Origin: Pseudoflavitalea sp. G-6-1-2
GTDB taxonomy: Bacteria; Bacteroidota; Bacteroidia; Chitinophagales; Chitinophagaceae
Length of the DNA stretch: 64,000 bases
Direction of reading: 5' to 3'
Assembly (NCBI RefSeq): GCF_012927185.1
Contig: NZ_JABBGB010000002.1
Coordinates: 1,302,001 to 1,366,000, forward strand
Positions 25,211-32,599 of the stretch are shown piece after piece. The notes below the pieces were generated by a model. The model saw only the letters and a list, made by a program, of their open reading frames with translations, was not told the DNA's origin and did no database searches. Position 1 is the first letter of the stretch. Each line of letters opens with the position of its first letter. Position numbers and translations under genes: made by a program.

Positions 25211-26296
25211 ATGAGCATTTTATTATCTCCTTATCAAAAGAATGGGCTTTCGCTCAGCAACCGCATGGTAATGGCGCCGATGACACGCAACCGCGCTATC
25301 GGCAGTATTCCGAATGCACTGATGGCAGAATATTACGGGCAGCGCGCAACTGCGGGATTGATTGTAACCGAAGGAACTTCGCCTGCACCTGAAGGACTGG
25401 GTTACCAGCGTATCCCCGGCATCTTCACCAAGGAGCAGGTTGAAGGCTGGAAATTGGTTACCGACAAAGTACACGCCAACGGAGGAAAGATCTTTGTTCA
25501 ACTGATGCACACCGGGCGCGTATCGCATCAGGATAATCTTCCGGCAGGTGCACAGGTGGTGGGGCCTTCAACTATCGGCATGTCCGGGCAGATCCATACA
25601 TTAAACGGAGCCTTTAACTATTCTACGCCTGTTGCACTCAGCGCAGAAGCAATAAAGCAAACGATAAAACAACATGCAATAGCCGCAGAGCTGGCAATGG
25701 AAGCAGGTTTCGACGGAGTGGAATTGCATGGTGCACATGGCTATCTGATTGAGCAATTCCTCAATCCGCATGTGAACAACCGCACAGATGTTTATGGAGG
25801 CAACCATATCAACCGAAGCCGGTTTGCTATCGAAACAGCTATTGCAACCATTGCTGCTATCGGGAAAGAAAGAACCGCCATCCGCATCTCCCCATTCTCT
25901 ACACTGAATGATATGCATGCGTATGAAGAAGCCGAAGTGGATGCAACGTATCAGTACCTGGTGAGAGAGCTGAGCAAACTCGAACTCACGTACCTGCATA
26001 TTTCCAGAAATCCGATGACGACGCCAGAGCGATTGAAATTCTTCAGAGAAACTTTCAAGGGCACCATCATTGTCTGCAATGGATTCGATGCCGCAAGCGC
26101 TGAACAATTACTCGAAGAAGGAACTGCCGACCTCATAGGATTCGGAAAACCATTCCTTGCAAATGCAGACCTGCCGCAGCGTTTCGCACATCAGGCTCCG
26201 CTGAATCCGGTTGATTTCAAAACCATGTACGGCAATTCAGCTGTTGGATACACCGACTATCCATTGATGAACGAAATGCCTCAGCCACAACAATAA
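25211..26296 (+). CDS. Old Yellow Enzyme family alkene reductase
   Basis: This 361-residue FMN-dependent ene-reductase (NemA/XenB type) reduces activated C=C bonds with NAD(P)H. Typical segments are NRMVMAPMTRNRA, GLIVTEGTSPAPEGLGY, KIFVQLMHTGRVSHQ, the barrel motif FDGVELHGAHGYLIEQFLNP and the phosphate-binding end ADLIGFGKPFLANADLP. There is no signal peptide, so it is cytoplasmic. It lies 106 bp after GH3, convergent with the gene at 26367, and is not obviously tied to polysaccharide breakdown. Confidence 0.93.
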   Translation: MSILLSPYQKNGLSLSNRMVMAPMTRNRAIGSIPNALMAEYYGQRATAGLIVTEGTSPAPEGLGYQRIPGIFTKEQVEGWKLVTDKVHANGGKIFVQLMHTGRVSHQDNLPAGAQVVGPSTIGMSGQIHTLNGAFNYSTPVALSAEAIKQTIKQHAIAAELAMEAGFDGVELHGAHGYLIEQFLNPHVNNRTDVYGGNHINRSRFAIETAIATIAAIGKERTAIRISPFSTLNDMHAYEEAEVDATYQYLVRELSKLELTYLHISRNPMTTPERLKFFRETFKGTIIVCNGFDAASAEQLLEEGTADLIGFGKPFLANADLPQRFAHQAPLNPVDFKTMYGNSAVGYTDYPLMNEMPQPQQ

Positions 26297-26302
26297 AAAC
26301 AA

Positions 26303-26348
26303 ACGCTGCTGCAGTCGGAACGATACTCCGTTCTTTCTGCAACAGCGT
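26303..26348 (-). terminator. Terminator of the minus-strand glycosidase-like gene
   Basis: A long hairpin with outer arms ACGCTG-TGCAG (26303-26314) and CTGCA-CAGCGT (26337-26348) contains an inner GGAACG/CGTTCT stem. On the minus strand it is followed by TTGTTTTTATTG. It lies 18 nt after the stop at 26367. Confidence 0.62.
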
Positions 26349-26366
26349 GCTGTAGTGTAAATATTC

Positions 26367-28424
26367 TTAGAGAACGACTCTTACAGTAGCGCCATCTTTG
26401 ATGGCGTATTTTTTTTCCTGACCGTTCTGTGTTACGATTATCTGCAATTTGCCTGCACCTGCCCTCATCACTTTCAGATCGAATACATGCCCGAAGGAGT
26501 GGATATTCTTCAAAGACATTGTGTTCCATTCAGCAGGTAATTTGGGGCTGCAATCGAAGCTGTTGAACCCTGCAGGACGCATACCGAATACACCTTCCGT
26601 GAAGATGCGGCAATATAATCCGCTCTCTGCTGAAAGATGGCGCTGATTCCCTTCGGGAAAAGCTTCCACCGGATAGGGCACGTGCTCTCCCAGCAATCTT
26701 CTTCTTGAATAATACTGTAAGAACTCAAGCGCCTTCTGTGTTTCGCCGGCAGCAAATACACCACGAAGCGCATAGAGCGTAGACCGGTCCCAGAATGTTT
26801 TGTTGCCTGCAAGTGAAGCGAGCCCGTCTTCCGTCCAGAGGCGTTTAGAGAAAAGCGCCGCAATGGTTCCCTCTTTTCTGTCGAAGATGTCAACAGTGAG
26901 AGGCCCGCAGATCCAGGCGCGGAGCGTATCATTTCCTTTGTAGTAACGATAGGTATTGAAGCCTTCCACAGTTGCACCAAAATATTTTTCGATATTGGCG
27001 CGGATATTCTTCTCACGAATTGCGTATTCTTTCAGTTGCTTCGCTGGAAGTGAAAGTGATTTGCCGAGCATACCTGCGGAACGCAATGCATCGTAATACA
27101 AAATGCTTGTGTGAAGGTTGGCATCACCTGCGGGAAATCTTCCTTCCAGTTCATCGCTGTTGCTCGCAACAACACCATCTGCGTTGATCTGACGATGCAG
27201 GTATTCGAGACACCATTCGATCAATGGCCATAGAACCTTTGCCGAGTCTGCATTTCCGTTGGCAAGCGCGTAGCGGCCTGCGCCGTAAGCGATCATTGCC
27301 ATATCCCCCCTGTCGCGCCTTCCATGCCAGATGCCATCTCCTTCTGCAATGATGGAACTGGGGATTGGTTTGTAATCAGGATTCATATACTTCGCAAACC
27401 AGCGGTATGCATTCATCGCAGATTTGTTGCCTACATCATCCCCCAGAAACGAAAAGAATGGATTGATGTACTCCGCCTGATCATTCGCCCAGATAGCGGC
27501 ATAGTAGCGCAATCCACCGGGACCATGCATGTAACCTCCTTTGGTGAGAAAAATGCTTTCAGTGCCACGGAGTTTAGCAAAATCAAATGCTGTGTTCAGC
27601 AAAGGATCGGGTGTTTCCAGTATCAGCTTTGAAGAGATCTCTTTCACTCTCGCTTTTCTTGCAGCGAGCTCATCATCGGCGGAGAATTTCACTTCGGGTC
27701 TGTCTGCACTTGCTGCAGAATAGGCAATCACGAATGTAACGGACTCGCCGGGTTGCAATGTTTTCAATCCTTCATTCACTGTTGTTATGAAGAAGCTATG
27801 CTGATCGGGTGTGTTGCGTTCTTTGGCAGGTTTCACTTCGCGGCGCAGATACTCCATCTCCACTTTCAATGGCTGCTTGCCTGCATTGGTGAATTCCCAC
27901 TGCTCCAGCGCAAGCGGCTGCTTCACCGATGGGAACAGGGTTCTGCGCAATTTCACGCCCTGATCTTTTCCGATGGTGCTGTTCACCTGCATAATGCCAT
28001 GCTGGCTGATGCTGGTCACCTGCTCCTGCATGGGCGTGTTTATGCTTGCATTATACACGCCGTACCGGAAGAGTTTATCGTTGATGAGAAATCGAGGAAG
28101 ATCATTGTCGGTTACGTTGTAGGTCATGCTGGCGAGCGTGCGCACAGGCAGTAACCTGAATGTAGGGAACACCATGGTGCGATCGAGAGTAGCGCGGCCG
28201 GAAGTATCCACGCCGTATTGCACCCAGAGCGAAACTTTCTCCCCGCTCATCTCGATATGATCGTTGTGCGGAAGACGGTTATCGATGGTCCAGTTGATGC
28301 TGCCATCGGGTTGAATCGCCCATCTGTCCTGTTGTACAGCAATCGGCGGCTGGGATTGAGCAAAGAGGGCAGCCGGAAATAAAAAGGACAACCCCAGTAA
28401 TTTCAGTGAATTGGTTTTCGTCAT
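26367..28424 (-). CDS. Secreted six-hairpin glycosidase-like protein, family not assigned
   Basis: This 685-residue protein has a signal peptide (MTKTNSLKLLGLSFLFPAAL ... AQS). It then has a beta-sandwich region (about 30-260) and an (alpha/alpha)6-barrel-like region (about 270-600) with RYYAAIWANDQAEYINPFFS, GDGIWHGRRDRGDMAM and SVLWPLIEW-like helices. The segment DGVVASNSDELEGRFPAGDA and the Trp-rich C-terminal part fit the six-hairpin glycosidase superfamily, where GH15, GH63, GH65, GH78 and GH95 lie. I cannot assign a CAZy family. An exo-acting role on a pectic side chain is inferred from its divergent partners, a beta-helix protein and GH105. Its 3' codons contain the terminator of the convergent OYE gene. 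Confidence 0.72.
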   Translation of the reverse strand: MTKTNSLKLLGLSFLFPAALFAQSQPPIAVQQDRWAIQPDGSINWTIDNRLPHNDHIEMSGEKVSLWVQYGVDTSGRATLDRTMVFPTFRLLPVRTLASMTYNVTDNDLPRFLINDKLFRYGVYNASINTPMQEQVTSISQHGIMQVNSTIGKDQGVKLRRTLFPSVKQPLALEQWEFTNAGKQPLKVEMEYLRREVKPAKERNTPDQHSFFITTVNEGLKTLQPGESVTFVIAYSAASADRPEVKFSADDELAARKARVKEISSKLILETPDPLLNTAFDFAKLRGTESIFLTKGGYMHGPGGLRYYAAIWANDQAEYINPFFSFLGDDVGNKSAMNAYRWFAKYMNPDYKPIPSSIIAEGDGIWHGRRDRGDMAMIAYGAGRYALANGNADSAKVLWPLIEWCLEYLHRQINADGVVASNSDELEGRFPAGDANLHTSILYYDALRSAGMLGKSLSLPAKQLKEYAIREKNIRANIEKYFGATVEGFNTYRYYKGNDTLRAWICGPLTVDIFDRKEGTIAALFSKRLWTEDGLASLAGNKTFWDRSTLYALRGVFAAGETQKALEFLQYYSRRRLLGEHVPYPVEAFPEGNQRHLSAESGLYCRIFTEGVFGMRPAGFNSFDCSPKLPAEWNTMSLKNIHSFGHVFDLKVMRAGAGKLQIIVTQNGQEKKYAIKDGATVRVVL
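26390..26416 (+). terminator. Intrinsic terminator of the OYE gene, inside the 3' end of the convergent gene
   Basis: CGCCATC (26390-26396), a TTT loop and GATGGCG (26400-26406) form a perfect 7-bp stem followed by TA and eight T residues. It lies 94 nt past the OYE stop, within the last codons (YAIKDGATVRVVL) of the minus-strand gene 26367-28424. Confidence 0.82.
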
Positions 28425-28487
28425 ACAGTTGAGTTGCAGTGATAGTAGCAGGTTTCAGTAACTTTTGCTAAATTATCTGATTAACAC

Positions 28488-28526
28488 TGCATATGATCAG
28501 GGTATCCTTGATGCAATTACCCAATT
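28488..28526. promoter_or_regulatory. Candidate operator plus shared motif in the divergent 26367/28579 promoter region
   Basis: A 28-bp imperfect inverted repeat starts TGCAT (28488-28492) and ends ATGCA (28511-28515), with inner arms ATCAGGG and CCTTGAT around TAT. It abuts AATTACCCAATT (28515-28526), the same 12-mer found upstream of uxaA. Both could serve the two divergent genes. Confidence 0.42.
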
Positions 28527-28578
28527 ATTCAACAATTCTGGCATAGGGGTGCAAGGCATCATTTTTTGTTGGAATATT

Positions 28579-30150
28579 ATGCAAAGAAGTAAACTCTTTC
28601 AGCTCATGAAATCCTTGCCATTGACCACCTCACTGCTTGCCGGTTTAGCTGCAACAGCTACAACTGCCGCCATTGTTTTTTCCATCGCTGCCGGCCCAAT
28701 GCCTGCATGGGAATCGAAGTTTGTAAAACAATTGCCGAACGGATCACTCGAATATGCTCCGGATCAGCAGGGCAATATCATTCCCGACTTCAGTGCAGTT
28801 GGTTTTTATCACGGTGATAAAGCCATTCCTGTTATTCCTGTTGTGACAACTATCAGTCCTTCGGATAATGCCATGCAGCAGATCCAGGAAGCCATCGACA
28901 AACTATCTGCCAGGCAACCCGATGCCAACGGATACCGTGGCGCTATTCTGCTGAAACGCGGCACCTACAATATCCCCGGATCGATCTTCATCAACGCCAG
29001 TGGCATTGTGCTGCGCGGAGAAGGCAATACGGAAGACGGAACAAAACTGATTGCACTGGCTCCCACTCAGAAACCACTGATCGATGTAGCAGGGAAAGGT
29101 ATGCTGAAAGAAATTGCCCGTTCACGCGTAGCCATCACAGACAACTATGTTCCTACAGGCGCTAAAAGTTTCAACGTGGAGGACGGATCCAAATTCGCCA
29201 AAGGCGATAAAGTGATCATCTATCAACCTGCCAATGATCAGCTGATCACCGATCTTAAAATGGATCAGATCGTTGAAAGGCCCGGCACCAAACAGTGGAG
29301 CGCCAATCAATACAATCTCAGCTTCCAGCGCGAAGTGGTGAGTGTGAAAGGAAATACCATCGAACTGGATAACCCCGTGATGCTGGCCATCGACAGCAAA
29401 TACGGAGGTGGCTATCTTTACAAATATACTTTCGACGGACGCATTCAGCATGTAGGCATCGAGAACATCTACTGCGAATCGCCCGCCAGTTCCGACACTG
29501 CGGAGAATCATGCATGGGATGCAGTATCGTTCGACAAAATCGAGAATGGCTGGATCACTAAAGTAACCGCTCGTTACTTTTCTTATTCCTGCGTTAATCT
29601 CAGCGGATGGGCAAAGAACATAACAGTATCGGACAGCCGCTGCTTCGATCACAAAAGCAAAATCACGGGAGGCCGCCGTTATTCGTTCAACAACGATGGA
29701 CAGCAGAACCTCATCATGAACTGCACCACTTCCGATGGACGTCACGATTACGTAACCGGCGCCAAAACACTCGGTCCGAATGTATTCACCAATTGCTCCT
29801 CAGACATCACGCATGCAGATATCGGCCCGCACCATCGCTGGGCTGTTGGAACGCTGTACGACAATATCACTACAGACGGAGAGATCAATGTGCAGGATCG
29901 CGGAAACTATGGAAGCGGCCATGGTTGGGCAGGCGTAACGCAGGTGCTCTGGAACTGCAAAGTGAAAGCAGCTGCTGTGCAGAGCCCATGGGTAGCCGGA
30001 AAGAATTACAGCATCGGTACCACCGGCCGTCAGGCAGAAGGTCGATTCAAAGACAGACTGCCGGGAGAATGGGAAGGGCTGAACAAGAGCGGACTTCAAC
30101 CTCCATCATTGTACAAGGCACAGCTGGAAGCAAGACAGAAAAAGAAGTAA
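28579..30150 (+). CDS. Secreted right-handed beta-helix (pectate-lyase-like) protein
   Basis: This protein has 523 residues from ATG 28579; ATG 28606 is an alternative and both give a signal peptide around LTTSLLAGLAATATTAAIVF. Upstream sequence in frame does not read as protein. A long beta-helix covers about 100-480, with turn-like Asn/Asp repeats: GAILLKRGTYNIPGSIFIN, GIVLRGEGNTEDGTK, VGIENIYCES, HAWDAVSFDKIENGWITKV, CVNLSGWAKNITVSDSRCFD and DITHADIGPHHRWAVGTLYD. This fold is shared by pectate lyases and rhamnogalacturonases. Catalytic residues cannot be assigned, so lyase or hydrolase is open. A GH105 hydrolase follows 32 nt downstream and would act on unsaturated products, which favours a lyase. 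Confidence 0.78.
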   Translation: MQRSKLFQLMKSLPLTTSLLAGLAATATTAAIVFSIAAGPMPAWESKFVKQLPNGSLEYAPDQQGNIIPDFSAVGFYHGDKAIPVIPVVTTISPSDNAMQQIQEAIDKLSARQPDANGYRGAILLKRGTYNIPGSIFINASGIVLRGEGNTEDGTKLIALAPTQKPLIDVAGKGMLKEIARSRVAITDNYVPTGAKSFNVEDGSKFAKGDKVIIYQPANDQLITDLKMDQIVERPGTKQWSANQYNLSFQREVVSVKGNTIELDNPVMLAIDSKYGGGYLYKYTFDGRIQHVGIENIYCESPASSDTAENHAWDAVSFDKIENGWITKVTARYFSYSCVNLSGWAKNITVSDSRCFDHKSKITGGRRYSFNNDGQQNLIMNCTTSDGRHDYVTGAKTLGPNVFTNCSSDITHADIGPHHRWAVGTLYDNITTDGEINVQDRGNYGSGHGWAGVTQVLWNCKVKAAAVQSPWVAGKNYSIGTTGRQAEGRFKDRLPGEWEGLNKSGLQPPSLYKAQLEARQKKK

Positions 30151-30182
30151 CACATCCATACTCATCAAGAATACAAGTTTAC

Positions 30183-31433
30183 ATGAAACGTTTTCTATTA
30201 TCAGGGCTTGCCGCTCTTTCAACATGCAGCGCTGCGATTGCGCAAACCACTCCTGCACAGACAGAAGCTATTGTGCGGAAGGTGGCGGACAATATCATTC
30301 GCAGTACCAGCTTTAAATTCGTGAACAGCAAAACCGGTGAAACCTTTGCCAGCACTAAAGGGAAGGATACATCGGGAAACGTAAAAGCAGACAGCAAATT
30401 CAATAAATGGATGTATGTGAATGGCGTACTTACCGTAGGCATGGTACGCATGACTGAGGTACTGAAAGATCAGGCCTATCTCGATTATTCGAAGAAGAAT
30501 TTCAGTTTCATTTTCGATAACCTCGATTATTTCAAAAAACAATACGATGCAGGAAACAAGAATGTAGAGTATCGTCCGGTTTTCAGAATGGGTTCACTGG
30601 ATGATTGCGGTGCAATGGCGGCCGGTCTGCTCGACCTCTACCCTGCCGACAAGCGTGCAGATTACATGGCTTATCTCAAACGTGTATCAACGCATATCAT
30701 CGAAAAGCAATCTAAATTTCCTGACGGAACCCTCGCCCGTACTGGCCCGCGCAACATGACCCTCTGGGCAGATGATCTCTACATGAGCGTTCCCTACATT
30801 GCGCGCATGGGCAAGTTCACCGGAGAACAATCCTATTTCGACTTCGCCATCAAACAGGTTGAACAGTTCAACAAATACATTTACGATTCTGCCACTGGTC
30901 TCTACTTCCATACATTTTACAATGATGAGAACATGAATGGCGTTGCACATTGGGGCCGCTGCAATGGATGGGTAGCGCTGGCGCAGGTGGAGCTGCTGAA
31001 CAATCTCCCTGCGAATCATCCGAAACGTCCGGAGCTGATCAGATTGCTGCAAAGGCAGATCGTTGGATTCTCCCGTTACCAGGATATCGATGGCATGTGG
31101 CATCAGCTGGTAGACAAACCGGATTCTTATGCAGAAGCATCCGTAACGGCGATGTATGTGTATGCAGTAGCGAAAGCAGTGAATGAAGGATGGATCAACA
31201 AGCGATTCATCTCCATTGCACAGAACGGCTGGGATGCACTGGCAAAGAAGGTTACAGCAGATGGACAGGTAGAAGATATCTGTATCGGCACTTCGGTGGA
31301 AGAAGATATCCGTTATTACTACACCCGTCCCAAAGAAACGAATGATACGCATGGGCTCGGCGCCTTCCTGATGGCAGGTGCAGAAATGCTTCGTGCAAAA
31401 GATAAGCTGGTCGACATCAACAAACGTCGCTAG
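30183..31433 (+). CDS. GH105 unsaturated rhamnogalacturonyl hydrolase, secreted
   Basis: This 416-residue (alpha/alpha)6-barrel enzyme removes the 4,5-unsaturated uronic acid left by pectic lyases. A signal peptide (MKRFLLSGLAALSTCSAAIA) is followed by RMGSLDDCGAMAAGLLDLYP and the catalytic-Asp segment LWADDLYMSVPYIARMG. The loop is HWGRCNGWVALAQVELL; here the usual RGNGW reads RCNGW. ATG 30183 was chosen because the longer frame upstream overlaps the beta-helix gene in another frame. The gene is convergent with lacI and shares a CTAG with it: both stop codons overlap. Its terminator lies inside lacI. Confidence 0.9.
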   Translation: MKRFLLSGLAALSTCSAAIAQTTPAQTEAIVRKVADNIIRSTSFKFVNSKTGETFASTKGKDTSGNVKADSKFNKWMYVNGVLTVGMVRMTEVLKDQAYLDYSKKNFSFIFDNLDYFKKQYDAGNKNVEYRPVFRMGSLDDCGAMAAGLLDLYPADKRADYMAYLKRVSTHIIEKQSKFPDGTLARTGPRNMTLWADDLYMSVPYIARMGKFTGEQSYFDFAIKQVEQFNKYIYDSATGLYFHTFYNDENMNGVAHWGRCNGWVALAQVELLNNLPANHPKRPELIRLLQRQIVGFSRYQDIDGMWHQLVDKPDSYAEASVTAMYVYAVAKAVNEGWINKRFISIAQNGWDALAKKVTADGQVEDICIGTSVEEDIRYYYTRPKETNDTHGLGAFLMAGAEMLRAKDKLVDINKRR

Positions 31434-32446
31434 TTCCCGGTAGATTTTCGAACAATCAATTTTGAGTTGAGCATGATTTTTTCATCTGAAAAATTCATGC
31501 TCTTTTTTTCGAGTGTTTTGAAGAGCAGCGCTGCTGCTTCTTTTCCGATCTCGAATGCGGGTTGCGTGATGGTGGTGAGTGATGGATTCAGCCAGGCAGC
31601 TGTTTCGAGATTGGAGAAACCCAGTATTTTGATGTCTTCAGGAATCTTCAGTTTCAATTCTTCGCAGGCCTGATAGCTAAGAATGGCGAGCTTTTCAACA
31701 GATGCGAATATTCCGTCGGGTCTGTTCTTCTTCTTCAGCAGGTTTACAATGGCTTTGTAATTGGCTTCATTGTCGTTGGCGCTGCATTGCAGCACCAGTT
31801 TCGGATCGTGTGGTACACCTGCTTTTTCGAGGGCTTTCAGATATCCATCCATGCGTTTGCTGGCAATGGAAAGATTATTGGAGATACTCAGGTAAGCGAT
31901 CTTTCGGCATCCTCTTTCTACCAGGTGTTCGGCAGCCACCATGCCACTCTCGAAATCGTTGGTGGTTACTCTTCCGCTGTTCAACGTTTCACAAACACGA
32001 TCGAAGAATACGATGGGCACACCGGTTTGCTTGAGATCGTTGAGGTGATCGAAACTGCTGGTTTCCCCTGAAAGGCTTACCAGTGCTCCGTCTACGCGAC
32101 CACTCTGCAAGTGCCGGGCAATAGATTCTTCTCTGCTGAATTGTTCGTGAGTAAGATAAATGAGCACATGATATCCTTTTTCCTGCGCAATGCTTTCGAT
32201 GCCATTGATGGCCAGTGCAAAAAAGTTATTGGCGATTTCGGGAACCACCACAGCAATGGTTTTGCTTTTCTGTTTACGCAGACTGCTGGCGTAAGGATTG
32301 GGCACATAATTGAGTTTACGTGCCAGCTCAAAAACCCGCTGTTTGGTTTCGGCACTGATCTCGTAGCTGTCGCGCAGCGCACGGGAAACAGTGGAAACTG
32401 CGAGGTTGAGTTCTTTCGCCAGTCTTTTCAGGTCAACATTTGGCAT
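31430..32446 (-). CDS. LacI-family transcriptional regulator
   Basis: This 338-residue repressor has an N-terminal helix-turn-helix (LKRLAKELNLAVSTVSRALR), the hinge helix (NPYASSLRKQKSKTIAVVVP, with the intercalating Leu) and a periplasmic-binding-like sugar domain (IANNFFALAINGIESIAQEK, GVPIVFFDRV, KILGFSN). ATG 32446 was chosen over the longer frame because it yields the standard HTH start MPNVDLKRLA and follows a perfect -7 box. It lies between the beta-helix/GH105 operon and the pectin utilization locus, and is the best candidate regulator of one or both. Palindromes in its own promoter suggest autoregulation. Its stop codon overlaps that of the convergent GH105 gene. Confidence 0.93.
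   Translation of the reverse strand: MPNVDLKRLAKELNLAVSTVSRALRDSYEISAETKQRVFELARKLNYVPNPYASSLRKQKSKTIAVVVPEIANNFFALAINGIESIAQEKGYHVLIYLTHEQFSREESIARHLQSGRVDGALVSLSGETSSFDHLNDLKQTGVPIVFFDRVCETLNSGRVTTNDFESGMVAAEHLVERGCRKIAYLSISNNLSIASKRMDGYLKALEKAGVPHDPKLVLQCSANDNEANYKAIVNLLKKKNRPDGIFASVEKLAILSYQACEELKLKIPEDIKILGFSNLETAAWLNPSLTTITQPAFEIGKEAAALLFKTLEKKSMNFSDEKIMLNSKLIVRKSTGN
31469..31509 (+). terminator. Strong intrinsic terminator of the beta-helix/GH105 operon, inside the lacI coding sequence
   Basis: Arms GAGCATGATTTTTTC (31469-31483) and GAAAAATTCATGCTC (31488-31502) pair over 15 bp with one mismatch and a 4-nt loop, followed by seven T residues. It lies 36 nt past the GH105 stop, within codons for the lacI C-terminus (KKSMNFSDEKIMLNSK). 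Confidence 0.88.
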
Positions 32447-32472
32447 GGTAACAATCGTTGAAATGGTTGTTC

Positions 32473-32480
32473 CAAATATA
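32473..32480 (-). promoter_or_regulatory. -7 promoter box of lacI
   Basis: TATATTTG on the minus strand matches TAnnTTTG exactly and would start the message about 20 nt before ATG 32446. GTTT lies 19 bases upstream as a -33 element and falls inside a palindrome. Confidence 0.6.
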
Positions 32481-32493
32481 AAAAATTGGGCGG

Positions 32494-32522
32494 TTTCGGA
32501 AACGATTCCGGAAAATTTCCGG
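32494..32522. promoter_or_regulatory. Overlapping palindromes at the lacI promoter (candidate LacI operators)
   Basis: GGAAACGATTCC (32498-32509) is a CG-centred imperfect palindrome of the LacI-operator type and covers the -33 element. CCGGAAA-A-TTTCCGG (32508-32522) is a perfect 7-bp inverted repeat that overlaps it. Their position implies autorepression. Confidence 0.5.
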
Positions 32523-32532
32523 CAGACAGGCA

Positions 32533-32572
32533 TAAAAACAGCCTGTCGGAAACATAAAGTTTCTGACAGGCT
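32533..32572 (-). terminator. Terminator at the end of the minus-strand GH28-SusC-SusD-GH105 block
   Basis: Arms 32540-32553 (AGCCTGTC-GGAAAC) and 32559-32572 pair over 14 bp with one mismatch and a 5-nt loop. On the minus strand they are followed by TGTTTTTATG. It lies 28 nt past the GH105 stop. Confidence 0.8.
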
Positions 32573-32599
32573 TCGAATTACACATTAGCAATATTTGGC

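Noticed and set aside
29607-30182. Upstream extension of the GH105 frame into the beta-helix gene
   Set aside because: The extension reads as an out-of-frame copy of the beta-helix gene (many Arg and His residues); the signal peptide begins at ATG 30183.
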